Part shown: positions 44,220 to 52,631 of the stretch, piece after piece | Numbering within the stretch: the stretch's first letter is position 1 | Layout of the letters: the number at the start of each line of letters is the position of its first letter | Source: Onishia niordana | GTDB taxonomy: Bacteria > Pseudomonadota > Gammaproteobacteria > Pseudomonadales > Halomonadaceae | Direction of reading: 5' to 3' | Length of the DNA: 64,000 nt | Assembly: GCF_004798965.1 (NCBI RefSeq) | Contig: NZ_SDSD01000002.1 | Coordinates: 434,001 to 498,000, forward strand | Notes under the pieces: model-generated | Told to the model about the DNA's origin: nothing | Database searches by the model: none | The model's input: only the letters and a program-made list of their open reading frames with translations | Program-made: the position numbers and the translations under genes

Positions 44220-45530
44220 TCAGTCCAAGTAGCCGGCACGCTTCATGGTGCGCTCGGTGGCACGCTGCGAGGACTGCAGCGCCTGCTCGACGGAGGTCTC
44301 ACCGGTCAGGGCGGCGGCTACCATCTGCCCGACCTGGGTACCGATCGATTGGAACTCGGGAATACCCACGAACTGCACGCCGGTGTAGGGGCTCGGCTCC
44401 AGGGTCGAATCGGTGGGGTCGGCGCCTTGGATGGCGTCCAGCACGAAACCGGCGAAGGGCGCGGACTCTTGGTAGTTGGGGTTCTCGTAGGTGGAGGTGC
44501 GGGTGCCCGGGGGCACGCTGGTCCAACCCTCACGCTCGCCTACCAGTGAGATGTAGTCCTTGGAGGTCGCCCAGGTAATGAACTGACGCGCCGCATCCTT
44601 GGAATCAGACGAGGCCGGAATCGCCAGGGCCCAGGACCACAGCCAGTGAGAGCCCTTCGGGGTCTTGGCAACCGGCGCGGGGGCAAAGCCCAGCTTGTCG
44701 GCGACGCTGGACTGGTCGGCATCGAAGAGCTTGCCCGCCGCCGAGGTGGCATCGACCCACATGGCGCAGTTGCCACGGGAGAACAGCGCTAGGTTCTCGT
44801 TGAAGCCGTTGGAGCTGGCTCCGGGCGGACCGAAATTGTCGAGTAGGTCGACATAGAAACTGACCGCTTCCTGCCAGGCCGGCGAATCGATCTGCGGCTG
44901 CCAGTCCATGTCGAACCAGCGGCCACCAAAGCTGTTGACCATGGTGGAAACCAGCGCCATGTTCTCGCCCCAGCCCGGCTTGCCACGCAGGCAGATCCCA
45001 TATTGCTCCTGATCGGCGTCGTGCAACTTGCCGGCCCACTCGCGCACCTCTTCCCAGGTCGGCTGGTCGGGCATAGTGATGCCGGCTTCGTCGAACAAAT
45101 CCTTGCGGTAGTACATCATCGAGCTTTCGGCATAGAACGGCAGCGCCTGCAGCGTGTCGTCATAGCTCAGGCCATCGCGGACCGACTTCAGCAGGTCGTC
45201 GACCTGGTAGTCCTCGGGAAGATTATCGAGAGGGGTCAGCCAGCTGCGTTCGGCCCAGATCGGCACCTCGTAGGTGCCGATGGTCATCACGTCGAACTGC
45301 CCACCTCCGGTAGCGATGTCGGTGGTCAGGCGCTGGCGCAGCACGTTCTCTTCGAGCACTACCCAATCGAGCTTGATATCCGGATGAGACTGCTCGAAGG
45401 CGTCGGTCAGACTCTGCATGACCACCATGTCATTGTTGTTGACGGTGGCCACGGTGATGGTTTCTGCATTCGCAACCGTCGCACCAACGGCCGCCAGGCC
45501 GGCGATTGGAAGCACACGTGACAGCTTCAT
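44220..45530 (-). CDS. smoE: Periplasmic polyol-binding protein of ABC transporter
   Basis: 436-residue extracellular solute-binding protein (SBP_bac_1 family) for sorbitol/mannitol or related polyols. The N-terminus is a signal peptide (MKLSRVLPIAGLAAVGATVANA, cleavage probably before ETI). Family features include MQSLTDAFEQSHPDIKLDWVVLEENVLRQRLTTDIATGGGQFDVMTIGTYEVP and AMWVDATSAAGKLF. AAGGAG lies at normal spacing before the ATG at 45530, which also gives a good signal peptide; an in-frame ATG at 45581 would bury it. It is the first structural gene of the operon and is separated from the regulator gene by a terminator. Confidence 0.93.
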   Translation of the reverse strand: MKLSRVLPIAGLAAVGATVANAETITVATVNNNDMVVMQSLTDAFEQSHPDIKLDWVVLEENVLRQRLTTDIATGGGQFDVMTIGTYEVPIWAERSWLTPLDNLPEDYQVDDLLKSVRDGLSYDDTLQALPFYAESSMMYYRKDLFDEAGITMPDQPTWEEVREWAGKLHDADQEQYGICLRGKPGWGENMALVSTMVNSFGGRWFDMDWQPQIDSPAWQEAVSFYVDLLDNFGPPGASSNGFNENLALFSRGNCAMWVDATSAAGKLFDADQSSVADKLGFAPAPVAKTPKGSHWLWSWALAIPASSDSKDAARQFITWATSKDYISLVGEREGWTSVPPGTRTSTYENPNYQESAPFAGFVLDAIQGADPTDSTLEPSPYTGVQFVGIPEFQSIGTQVGQMVAAALTGETSVEQALQSSQRATERTMKRAGYLD

Positions 45531-45570
45531 GGCTTGCTCCTTCGTAAGGGAGTTATCTGTTGTTGTGTTT

Positions 45571-45603
45571 TGATCATTCACTCACTTGTCGATCAAATGA
45601 TCG
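45571..45603. promoter_or_regulatory. Candidate operator of the polyol operon
   Basis: TGATCA (45571-45576) is followed 13 bp later by the perfect inverted repeat CGATC-AAAT-GATCG (45590-45603). They lie 40-75 bp upstream of smoE. SorC-family tetramers bind such dyads near promoters, so this is the best operator candidate in the 355-bp intergenic region. The regulator assignment is inferred from adjacency. Confidence 0.5.
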
Positions 45604-45700
45604 GACAATACCCTGAAAAAAGCAAAGCGGCGGGGCCTATACTTTAGGGGTAGTAAGCAAGGGATTGTCGGGGCCAGCGGGGTGCAGCGAGGCAAGGCAA

Positions 45701-45731
45701 AAAGCCACGGCGCAAGATGCGCCGTGGCTTT
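45701..45731 (-). terminator. Intrinsic terminator after the SorC-type regulator gene
   Basis: AAAGCCACGGCGC and GCGCCGTGGCTTT form a perfect 13-bp stem around a 5-nt loop. The transcribed minus strand continues TTTTTGCC, giving a good U-tract. It separates the regulator gene from the polyol transport operon, so smoE must have its own promoter. Confidence 0.85.
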
Positions 45732-45885
45732 ATCGGATCGATGATCGAGCCGTGATGCTGACGGTCAACCTGGCCAGCTCGGCTCTTCACGGCACGGCTC
45801 GGCCGAACCACTGGGTACGGCGGCATGCCAGCCTGTATCGTCGCGAGGGGCCAGGAAAAGAAAGGAAATGAGAGCCGAGCTCGAA

Positions 45886-46839
45886 TCAGCTTTCGGCGTC
45901 GAGAATGAAGCGCGCCGCGGTTTCATCGGTGACCAGGCCCTTCAGCCAACCACCGCGCAGCGCGGCGAGAATCGCCGGCGCCTTCTCACGGCCACCGGCA
46001 AGCGCGACCAGCTGTTGGTCACGCAGCAACTCGAGCGGAAGGCTAGTGACGCGACGGGTAATCGAACAGTCGATGACGTCGCCGTCCTGAGTCATCGGCC
46101 AACCGAGCAATTCCCCCACCGCCTGCATGGCGAGCAGTTCATCGAGCTCGCCTTCGTTGATGAAGTGATCCTGGAACAGCGGCGCTTGGCGGTCGATGCG
46201 CCCGACCCCGATAAAGGCCGCTTCGGCTTTCAAGGCTACATCGGTCACCGCATGAAAGAGGCGCTGACCGAGCATGGCTTCTTTCTCTTCCACCGAGCCG
46301 GCCACCACCGGCGCGGGGAGCAGAAAGCGCTCGCCGCCGGTCTTGTCGGCCAGCACCATGATCCCGTCATAGCGGTTCGAGGAACCATCACGGGCGACAT
46401 TGCCGACCAACGAGACGAAGCGATGCTGGGGGCGGTCGAGTCGGCTCAAGGCCTCGACCATGGCTCTTACCGTCCGCCCCGACCCCAGCGAAAGGGTCAG
46501 CGGCGCGCTGCGTTCGATATAGCGCTCCAGCCGCTCGGCACCGGCCACGGCCAGATACTGGTAGCTGCTGTCGGCGGTACCGGTATCGACGGGCACCACG
46601 TCGCAAAAGTCCAGACCGAAACGCTCGCCAATCTGCTGGGACAACATCATGCAGGTAGCAATGGGATGATCGATACGCACCTTGACCAGCCCTTCCTGGC
46701 GCGCCAGCGCTAACAGGCGTTGCACCCCGGGACGCGAAACACCGAGCTGGCTGGCGATCTCATCCTGAGTGCGACCGCCTACATAGGAAAGCCAAGCCGC
46801 GCGTGCGGCCTGATCCAATCGTTGCTCAAACTTGTCCAC
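45886..46839 (-). CDS. smoC: SorC-family sugar-binding transcriptional regulator
   Basis: 317-residue regulator with an N-terminal helix-turn-helix (WLSYVGGRTQDEIASQLGVSRPGVQRLLALARQEGLV, about 14-50) and a C-terminal SorC sugar-binding domain (about 60-315). The domain is recognised by LTLSLGSGRTVRAMVEAL, RFVSLVGNVARDGSSNRYDG, FIGVGRID and VVALAGGREKAPAILAALRGGWLKGLVTDETAA. It would sense a polyol or sugar phosphate and control the downstream operon. This match to the S. meliloti-type smoC arrangement is the basis of the symbol. A terminator 155 bp downstream isolates it from smoE. Confidence 0.9.
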   Translation of the reverse strand: MDKFEQRLDQAARAAWLSYVGGRTQDEIASQLGVSRPGVQRLLALARQEGLVKVRIDHPIATCMMLSQQIGERFGLDFCDVVPVDTGTADSSYQYLAVAGAERLERYIERSAPLTLSLGSGRTVRAMVEALSRLDRPQHRFVSLVGNVARDGSSNRYDGIMVLADKTGGERFLLPAPVVAGSVEEKEAMLGQRLFHAVTDVALKAEAAFIGVGRIDRQAPLFQDHFINEGELDELLAMQAVGELLGWPMTQDGDVIDCSITRRVTSLPLELLRDQQLVALAGGREKAPAILAALRGGWLKGLVTDETAARFILDAES

Positions 46840-46934
46840 GTGGTTGCATCATTCCCGTTGGTCATCTTTGCCAAGGATCATCGCAAGGCTGTCGGCAATA
46901 CACAACGCCCCGTCATGATCGGCACTTTCGCCTG

Positions 46935-46952
46935 CGTGACGACAGTGTCACG
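46935..46952. promoter_or_regulatory. Inverted repeat upstream of the SorC-type regulator gene
   Basis: CGTGAC-N6-GTCACG is a perfect 6-bp inverted repeat in the 242-bp region between two divergent genes. It lies about 100 bp upstream of the regulator gene and 130 bp before the small membrane-protein gene. It may be an operator for either; no more specific evidence exists. Confidence 0.35.
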
Positions 46953-47081
46953 GCGTGCCAAGCTTGTCTGTACCCTCGCACCTCATCATGATCGTCAAGA
47001 TCACGGAACCAGACCTGCGATTTACCATCGAAGTCATTAGCGTCACCGCAATCACCACCCACCTCCCTTCGGGAGCAGTTC

Positions 47082-47447
47082 ATGAACGAGCAAGATCGCC
47101 AACGCAATGCCGCCTGGCAGGCGGCCCATCAATGGAAGGAGCGGGCTCGCCAGGCGCGGCCGCGCCAAGGCATGAGCGGACCCCGGCTGGTCCTGACCTG
47201 GCTGATGTTTGGCGTGCTGATGATCGTCGGCACCATCCTTGGCCTCTTTTTCCTGCTGATCGGCTGGGCCATGCTGCCCTTCCTGCGCCACCGGATGAAG
47301 AAACGCATGGAGCAAATGCGCGCCCAGCAGGCCGAGGATATCGGCGGCAGCCATTACCAGCATGACACCCAATCTCACCAATCCCGCTCCAGCGGCCACC
47401 TCGAAGAGCACGAGGTGCTGGAAGGCGAGTACCGGGAGAAGAAATAG
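47082..47447 (+). CDS. Small membrane protein (hypothetical)
   Basis: 121-residue protein with a basic N-terminus (WKERARQARPRQG), one long or two short hydrophobic helices (LVLTWLMFGVLMIVGTILGLFFLLIGWAMLPFL) and a hydrophilic, His/Gln/Glu-rich tail (YQHDTQSHQSRSSGHLEEHEVLEGEY). No family was recognised. The start has a GGGAG site seven bases upstream. The strong hydrophobic block with positive residues on both sides, and the lack of any competing gene, support that it is real. It converges on the potassium-channel gene. Confidence 0.68.
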   Translation: MNEQDRQRNAAWQAAHQWKERARQARPRQGMSGPRLVLTWLMFGVLMIVGTILGLFFLLIGWAMLPFLRHRMKKRMEQMRAQQAEDIGGSHYQHDTQSHQSRSSGHLEEHEVLEGEYREKK

Positions 47448-47483
47448 CGCCGACAGGCGGATGCCATCGAGAGCGGTGGCCCG

Positions 47484-48587
47484 CTATCCTTTCCCCAGGC
47501 ATGCCTTGATGTCTGCCGTACTCGGCACGAACTCTTCCCGCACCATCAGAATTAGCGCAGTGGCATTGAAGCGGTGATCGTGCGCCGGATGACAAACGAT
47601 TTCGCCGTCCTCGCCCACGTAGGCCATCAGGGTGCCCATGCCGGCGGCCATCAGGCGGCAGGTCACGTCAGACCAGACGGCGTCCTCGAGCGACAACTTG
47701 TAGCGCATGGCGTGGTCATCATGGTGGGTGAACAGATTCTCGAGAATCTTCTCGGCCCCTGGTGCCACCAGCGAGCGCACCAGCATCTCCGGGTAGGCGC
47801 GGATCGGCCTTAGCGTCGTGCTGGCCCCGGCCAGCGCCAGGCGACGCCGACTGTCCTCGTGCACACACTCGGCGACGGTGTAGGGCAATGCTTCGCCGCA
47901 CAGATCCCGCAACTGAATCAGCACGTCGAGCGTGATGCTGTCGGAGACCCGACTGTACTCGTCGCTTGCCAGCACGATGATGGCTCGAGCATTTTCCGGG
48001 GTCGTGGCGGCCAGCGCCTGAGGGTCGGAGGGTTCGCCGTGGTGGTGCACCACGCCCTGCTCGCGCAGGCTGTCGGGCAGACCCTCCGGGAAGGCCTCGG
48101 TAAGTATCTGCACCGGGGTATCGTTAAGCTCATGCGTGGCCCGCAGCTGATGCACCAGCCGGTCGAAATAGACCGCTGGGTTATTGGCGGGACTGTTGAT
48201 GATCAGCACATGGTCATTCATCTGCCACCTCCAGCGGCCCTTGATCATGGATTCTTTGCGCTTGAGGCGATAATCGATGTAGTCGCTTGCCAGCTGCGCG
48301 AGCAGGGTGATGCCGGCGACATACAAAAGCACCACGGTGGCGGCGCGCCCAAGCGGCGTGACCGCCGACACATCGCCGTAGCCCACCGTGGTCATGGTGG
48401 TCAGTGTCAGCCACAGTGCGTCGCCAAACCCCAGCGCCTCGAAGGCAACCATCGACAGGGTGTGCAAACCGGTGAGCACCAGCAGCCACAGGAAGGCACG
48501 CTGCAGCCGGGCACGCATATCGATGTTGAGCTGCTGCGTGAGCTGTCGGCAGGTCGAGCGCCGGCGCAGCATCTGAATCAGTCGCAT
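47484..48587 (-). CDS. Kch-like potassium channel with RCK-like domain
   Basis: 367-residue two-helix potassium channel. The pore reads LWLTLTTMTTVGYGDVSAVTPLGR with the selectivity filter TVGYGD, flanked by two membrane helices (about 30-50 and 85-105). A cytosolic NAD-binding/RCK-like region follows (HVLIINSPANNPAVYFDRL...ARAIIVLASDEYSRVSDSITLDVLIQLRD), with a second RCK-like half at the C-terminus. GAGGGGATCGCG precedes the ATG at 48587, chosen over an ATG at 48683. The organisation resembles E. coli Kch and MthK. Its physiological role is not known. Confidence 0.87.
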   Translation of the reverse strand: MRLIQMLRRRSTCRQLTQQLNIDMRARLQRAFLWLLVLTGLHTLSMVAFEALGFGDALWLTLTTMTTVGYGDVSAVTPLGRAATVVLLYVAGITLLAQLASDYIDYRLKRKESMIKGRWRWQMNDHVLIINSPANNPAVYFDRLVHQLRATHELNDTPVQILTEAFPEGLPDSLREQGVVHHHGEPSDPQALAATTPENARAIIVLASDEYSRVSDSITLDVLIQLRDLCGEALPYTVAECVHEDSRRRLALAGASTTLRPIRAYPEMLVRSLVAPGAEKILENLFTHHDDHAMRYKLSLEDAVWSDVTCRLMAAGMGTLMAYVGEDGEIVCHPAHDHRFNATALILMVREEFVPSTADIKACLGKG

Positions 48588-48933
48588 CGCGATCCCCTCG
48601 CCTGGCGAGAGCTCCCTTTCGTTAAGCGTGGCAATGCATGATGGTTGGCCGTCACGCCATCGGGCGAGGCGATATTGAGCCATGCCGTCTTTAATAACAG
48701 CGCATGCTACGACAGGCGGCCTGGTGATGCGAATGCGCGCAAGACCAACGCTATCCAGTAAGCAAAACTAGGCGGGCTGCAACGCGGTGAGGCTATAAGG
48801 AAACAAGCGGAGCGTTCGAGAAGGGCTGGGTAGAGCTGAGACGAGCTGGAACACTTGGGGAATATGCCGTCACCTGACACACGGCAAGCAATGCAGGAGT
48901 GGTGCCGGGGCGGATGAGCGCCCCTGCCACCGA
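48588..48933. other. Intergenic region without a recognised gene
   Basis: 346 bp upstream of the Kch-like gene. Apart from the hairpin at its far end I see no gene, operator or repeat. It presumably holds the channel gene promoter. Confidence 0.4.
48899..48930 (-). terminator. Terminator-like hairpin after a small gene
   Basis: GGGGCG (48907-48912) pairs with CGCCCC (48919-48924), and an outer GTGG/CCAC pair adds four base pairs beyond a small internal loop. It lies just after the 50-residue frame at 48934-49086. There is no T-run, so termination is uncertain. Confidence 0.35.
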
Positions 48934-49086
48934 TCACTCAGATGTGGCGTAACGATAGCCTTCGCGAGCGATGAAGCCCTGATAGGAACTCTCGGTCATG
49001 TTTGAGAGCACACGGTAGGCCAACCGACCCATACGTTTGGTCAGTGAGGACGAGGCAGTATCAGTTACGGATGTCGAAGTAGTCAT
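48934..49086 (-). CDS. Small hypothetical protein
   Basis: A 50-codon frame in the gap between the channel gene and benE. It starts MTTSTSVTDTASSSLTKR and ends ESSYQGFIAREGYRYATSE. AGGTT lies upstream of the ATG at 49086, and a hairpin follows. It has no hydrophobic segment or known family. Coding nature is plausible but unproven; a longer in-frame start at 49173 adds 29 residues without a ribosome site. Confidence 0.4.
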   Translation of the reverse strand: MTTSTSVTDTASSSLTKRMGRLAYRVLSNMTESSYQGFIAREGYRYATSE

Positions 49087-49185
49087 GAGGTAAAGAACCT
49101 GTATGGCGTATTGGAATGGCCTCATGGTACCTGGATCATAGACTTTAGTCCAAGACCTCTGGAGATTCGTCACACCTCGCCCCGT

Positions 49186-50385
49186 TCAGCGCGTGCCGTC
49201 CGAGGCCCGCTCCGTTTCCTCGCGGCCGGCGAAGCGACGATGCAGGACGTTGTAGGCGATGGCGCCGACCACCACGCCCCAGAAGGCCGAGCCGAGGCCC
49301 AGGAAGCTGACGCCAGAAGCCGTGGCCAGGAAGGTGATCACCGAGGCCTCGAGATGCTCCTTACGCGCGGCGAAGGCGCTGACGTTGCTGGCGATGGCGC
49401 CGATCAGCGCCAGCCCGGCCAGCACCGCCACGAACTCCCCGGGCAGCGAGGTGAACAGCGCCACGATGGTGCCGGCGAAGGTGCCGCCGATCAGGTAGAA
49501 GAGGCCGTTAGCGATCCCGGCCACGTAGCGCTTGTCGGGGTCCGGGTGCGCTTCCTCGCCGGTGCAGATCGCCGCGGTGATCGCCGCGATCACCGTGGTG
49601 ATGCCGCCGAAGCAGGCGGTGGCGAGCGACGTCAGGCTGGCCACGGTGACGATCGGCCGGGCCGGGGTTTGGTAGCCAGAGGTACGCAGGATCGCCATGC
49701 CCGGCAGGAACTGCCCGGTCAGGCTGACCAGCACCAACGGGATCGCCAGGCCGAGCGTGCCCTGCCAGGTCCACGCAGGGGCGATGAAGGTCGGCGAAGC
49801 CAGCTGCACAGTGATGCCATCCAGGCTCGCGCCCTCCAGGACCACGGCCAGGCCGACCCCGACGATCAGCAGCCACACCAGGCAATAGCGCGGCGTCAGG
49901 CGCTTGAACACCAGATAGGCCAGCAGCATGCCGATCATCAGCGCCGGCACCGTGGCCAGCGACTCGAAGACGCCGACTCCAAACTGGAACAGGATGCCGG
50001 CCATCATGGCGCTGGCGATGCCGGGCGGAATCAGCTGGATGATGCGATCGAAGGAGCCGCTCACGCCGATCACCAGCATCACCGCCGCCGCGGTGAGATA
50101 GGCCCCCACCGCCTCGTTGAGCGACAGCTCGGGAAACAGCGTCACCAGCAGCGCCGTTCCTGGTGCCGACCAGGCGGTCACCACCGGCACGCGCAGCCAC
50201 AGGCTGAGGCCGATGCCGGAGACGGCAGCGCCCAACGAGATCGCCCAGACCCAGGAGGTCATCATCGCCGGCGAGATCTCGGCGCTCTGGGCGGCCTGGA
50301 AGAAGATCGCCAGGGGCCCGGCGTAGGACACCAGCACCGCCACGAAACCGGCGGTGACGGCGGGTATCGACCAATCCTTGAGCAT
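49186..50385 (-). CDS. benE: BenE-family benzoate:proton symporter (copy 1)
   Basis: 399-residue benzoate transporter with about twelve hydrophobic segments. Family motifs include WSIPAVTAGFVAVLVSYAGPLAIFFQAAQ, WSAPGTALLVT, IPPGIASAMMAGILFQFG and ITAAICTGEEAHPDPDKRYVAGIANGLFYLIGG. It is the last gene of the ben group, downstream of a second BenE copy and separated from it by an intrinsic terminator, so it may have separate control. The start follows GGAGACTTCCGC. Confidence 0.92.
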   Translation of the reverse strand: MLKDWSIPAVTAGFVAVLVSYAGPLAIFFQAAQSAEISPAMMTSWVWAISLGAAVSGIGLSLWLRVPVVTAWSAPGTALLVTLFPELSLNEAVGAYLTAAAVMLVIGVSGSFDRIIQLIPPGIASAMMAGILFQFGVGVFESLATVPALMIGMLLAYLVFKRLTPRYCLVWLLIVGVGLAVVLEGASLDGITVQLASPTFIAPAWTWQGTLGLAIPLVLVSLTGQFLPGMAILRTSGYQTPARPIVTVASLTSLATACFGGITTVIAAITAAICTGEEAHPDPDKRYVAGIANGLFYLIGGTFAGTIVALFTSLPGEFVAVLAGLALIGAIASNVSAFAARKEHLEASVITFLATASGVSFLGLGSAFWGVVVGAIAYNVLHRRFAGREETERASDGTR

Positions 50386-50434
50386 GCGGAAGTCTCCTGA
50401 ATCGGGTAGCGCAGCGCCCGTCGCGCAACGCCGA

Positions 50435-50472
50435 GCAAGAAAATGCCCGCGCTGCCGAGGCAGTGAGCGGGC
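50435..50472 (-). terminator. Intrinsic terminator between the two benE copies
   Basis: On the transcribed minus strand GCCCGC pairs with GCGGGC and the inner CTGCC with GGCAG, followed by ATTTTCTT. It lies about 60 bp after the stop of the upstream benE copy. Confidence 0.75.
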
Positions 50473-50531
50473 CTAAAGAGGATAACAGCCGAGGGCGACC
50501 GGATCCTCGCAGGACCGGTCGCACCGAGGCG

Positions 50532-51770
50532 TCACGCCGTCGGTTCGTCCGCGACCCGACGGCTGAAGCCGAAGTCCTTGAACTCGACAAGCATCGACAG
50601 TCCCGCCCCCAGCACCAGCGCCCAGAAGGAGGAGCCGATCCCGAGGATCTCTAGGCCGGAAACGGCGATCAGGAAGGAAAACATCGCCCCCACCTCATGC
50701 TTGCCGGAGAAGGTGATCTGCATGGCCGAGCCGATCACCCGCAGCAGCGCCAGGCCGGCGATGATGGCGATGAAATAGCTCGGCATAGCCTCGATCAGGC
50801 TGAACACGAAGCCATAGAAGGGCGCCGCCACGATGAAGATGATGCCGACGATGACCGCCGCCACCCAGCGCTTGTCGTGGTTGCCGGCCTCGGGGCCGGA
50901 GCAGATGCCGGTCATGGGCGCGGCGATGCAGGTGCTGTGCAGGTTGAAGAAGGCCGAGATCATGGTGCCGATGCCGCCCACCGCGGTGATGGCATTGGCC
51001 GGCGCCTCCTTGTAGCCCATGCCCTTGACCAGGCCCACGCCGGCCGGCGTCTCCATGCCCACCAGGATCAAGGCCAGCGGCAACCCATAGGCGAGGAAGG
51101 CCTCCAGGGTGAAGGTGGGCACGATGAACTCGGGAAGCCGGAAGGAGAACTCCACGCTCGAAAAGTCGGCGCCGGAGGCGGCCATGTAGGCAACGCCGAC
51201 CAGCAGGGCGACGACCAGCGGCGGCACGCGGCGCAGGAAGCGGGCCGCCATGAAGAAAGCCAGGATCATCACCACCGCCGGCAGCATGGCGTTCTGCAGC
51301 GGCATCACCATGTTGGTGCCGAACTTGAGCAGGATGCCCGCGACCATGCCCATGACGATGGGCATCGGGATCAGCTTCATGACGAGGCTCATCATCCCGG
51401 CGAGACCGACGACCAAGGCGATGGCCCCGGCGATCAGCGTCGCCCCCAGGGCCTCGTTGAGGCCCACGATGGGAATGACGGCCGCGAACAGCAAGGCGCC
51501 AGGGATGGAGTTGGCCATCGGCAAGGGCAGCCGGTAGTAGGCCGGCATGAGCAGCCCAAACAGGCCATTGATCATCAGGTAGCTGATGACCCACAGCAGG
51601 GTGAAGTCCTTGGGCAGCCCGGCGGCGGTGCCGGCGCTGATATGGATGATGCCGGCGCTGAGGCCGAAAATACCGGCGACGAGGCCGGCACTGAAATTGT
51701 CGGCGTTGAGGTCTCTGATGAAGTCGCGGGGGGCGGACATCAGGCCGACCCCTGTCTCGATATGTTTCAT
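50532..51770 (-). CDS. benE: BenE-family benzoate:proton symporter (copy 2)
   Basis: 412-residue BenE-family carrier immediately downstream of benD, so it is the canonical benABCDE-linked transporter. Typical segments are FSAGLVAGIFGLSAGIIHISAGTAAGLPKDF, ANSIPGALLFAAVIPIVG, VMGMVAGILLKFGTNM and CIAAPMTGICSGPEAGNHDKRW. It differs throughout from copy 1, so it is not a recent duplicate. AGGAG lies before the ATG at 51770; an ATG ten codons upstream is less likely. Confidence 0.92.
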   Translation of the reverse strand: MKHIETGVGLMSAPRDFIRDLNADNFSAGLVAGIFGLSAGIIHISAGTAAGLPKDFTLLWVISYLMINGLFGLLMPAYYRLPLPMANSIPGALLFAAVIPIVGLNEALGATLIAGAIALVVGLAGMMSLVMKLIPMPIVMGMVAGILLKFGTNMVMPLQNAMLPAVVMILAFFMAARFLRRVPPLVVALLVGVAYMAASGADFSSVEFSFRLPEFIVPTFTLEAFLAYGLPLALILVGMETPAGVGLVKGMGYKEAPANAITAVGGIGTMISAFFNLHSTCIAAPMTGICSGPEAGNHDKRWVAAVIVGIIFIVAAPFYGFVFSLIEAMPSYFIAIIAGLALLRVIGSAMQITFSGKHEVGAMFSFLIAVSGLEILGIGSSFWALVLGAGLSMLVEFKDFGFSRRVADEPTA

Positions 51771-51830
51771 GGGTGCTCCTGGAATTATTGTCGTTGGCAT
51801 GAGGGGCAGGCGGAAGCGGTTCGACGCCGG

Positions 51831-52631
51831 CTAGCCGAGATCTCCCCCGGCCACCGGCAACACACTGCCGGTGATGTAGCTGGCCTCGCTTGATGCCATG
51901 AACAAGATCGGCGCGGCCATCTCATCCAGGGTGCCGTAGCGGCCGAACAGGCAGCTCTGCCTGGTCTGGTCGATATGCGCCTGGAACCAGGCCTGCTCCG
52001 TCTCGTTGCGCGGCTCCGGGGTGCCCCGCGAGATACGCCGCGGCGGTGCCTCGGTACCACCGGGGGCCGTGGCCACCACGCGGATGCCGTGCTCGGCATA
52101 CTCGAAGGCCAGCGAGGCGGTCATGGCGTTGACCCCACCCTTGGCCGCCGAATACGGCATGCGGTGGATGCCGCGGGTGGCCGCCGAGGAGACGTTGACG
52201 ATCACCCCGCTGCCCTGCTCGACCATGGCCGGCAGCACCGCCCGGCAGCACCACAGCGTCGGCATCAGCGAGCGGGTGATTTCGGCCGAGATCTCGTCGG
52301 CGCTGAACTCGGTGAACGGCTTGAAGTTGATCGCCCCACCCACGTTGTTGATCAGGATATCGACCCGGCCGAAGTGCGCGCGGGCATCCGCCAAGGCACG
52401 CTCGGCGCCCTCGAAGGTCTCCAGGTCGGCCAGCAGGGCGATGGCATCGACGCCCTCGGTCGAGAGCTCGGCCGCCACGTCGCGGACGATCTCGGCGCGG
52501 TCGACCAGCGCCAGGCGGGCCCCCTCGGCGGCCGCCTGCTCGGCGACGCGCCGGCCGATGCCCTGGGCGGCACCGGTGATCACCATCACCCGGCCCTGGA
52601 AGCGCAGCCCGTCGAATCGTGTCGCCTTCAT
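51831..52631 (-). CDS. benD: Benzoate cis-dihydrodiol (DHB) dehydrogenase BenD
   Basis: 266-residue short-chain dehydrogenase that converts 1,6-dihydroxycyclohexa-2,4-diene-1-carboxylate to catechol, releasing CO2 and NADH. The NAD motif is VITGAAQGIGRRVAEQ, NAD-specific Asp lies in LALVDRAE, and the catalytic Ser/Tyr/Lys are in VNVSSAATRGIHRMPYSAAKGG. The ATG at 52631 overlaps the benC stop (ATGA), coupling translation with the dioxygenase reductase. Confidence 0.94.
   Translation of the reverse strand: MKATRFDGLRFQGRVMVITGAAQGIGRRVAEQAAAEGARLALVDRAEIVRDVAAELSTEGVDAIALLADLETFEGAERALADARAHFGRVDILINNVGGAINFKPFTEFSADEISAEITRSLMPTLWCCRAVLPAMVEQGSGVIVNVSSAATRGIHRMPYSAAKGGVNAMTASLAFEYAEHGIRVVATAPGGTEAPPRRISRGTPEPRNETEQAWFQAHIDQTRQSCLFGRYGTLDEMAAPILFMASSEASYITGSVLPVAGGDLG

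Noticed and set aside
45531..45885. Possible small gene or riboswitch upstream of smoE
   Set aside because: The 355-bp region contains the regulator's terminator and a candidate operator but no ribosome-site-linked frame and no structure matching a known riboswitch.
49111..50400. A 429-codon open frame on the plus strand
   Set aside because: Antisense to benE copy 1, and very rich in Gly, Arg, Asp and His, typical of antisense GC-rich frames.
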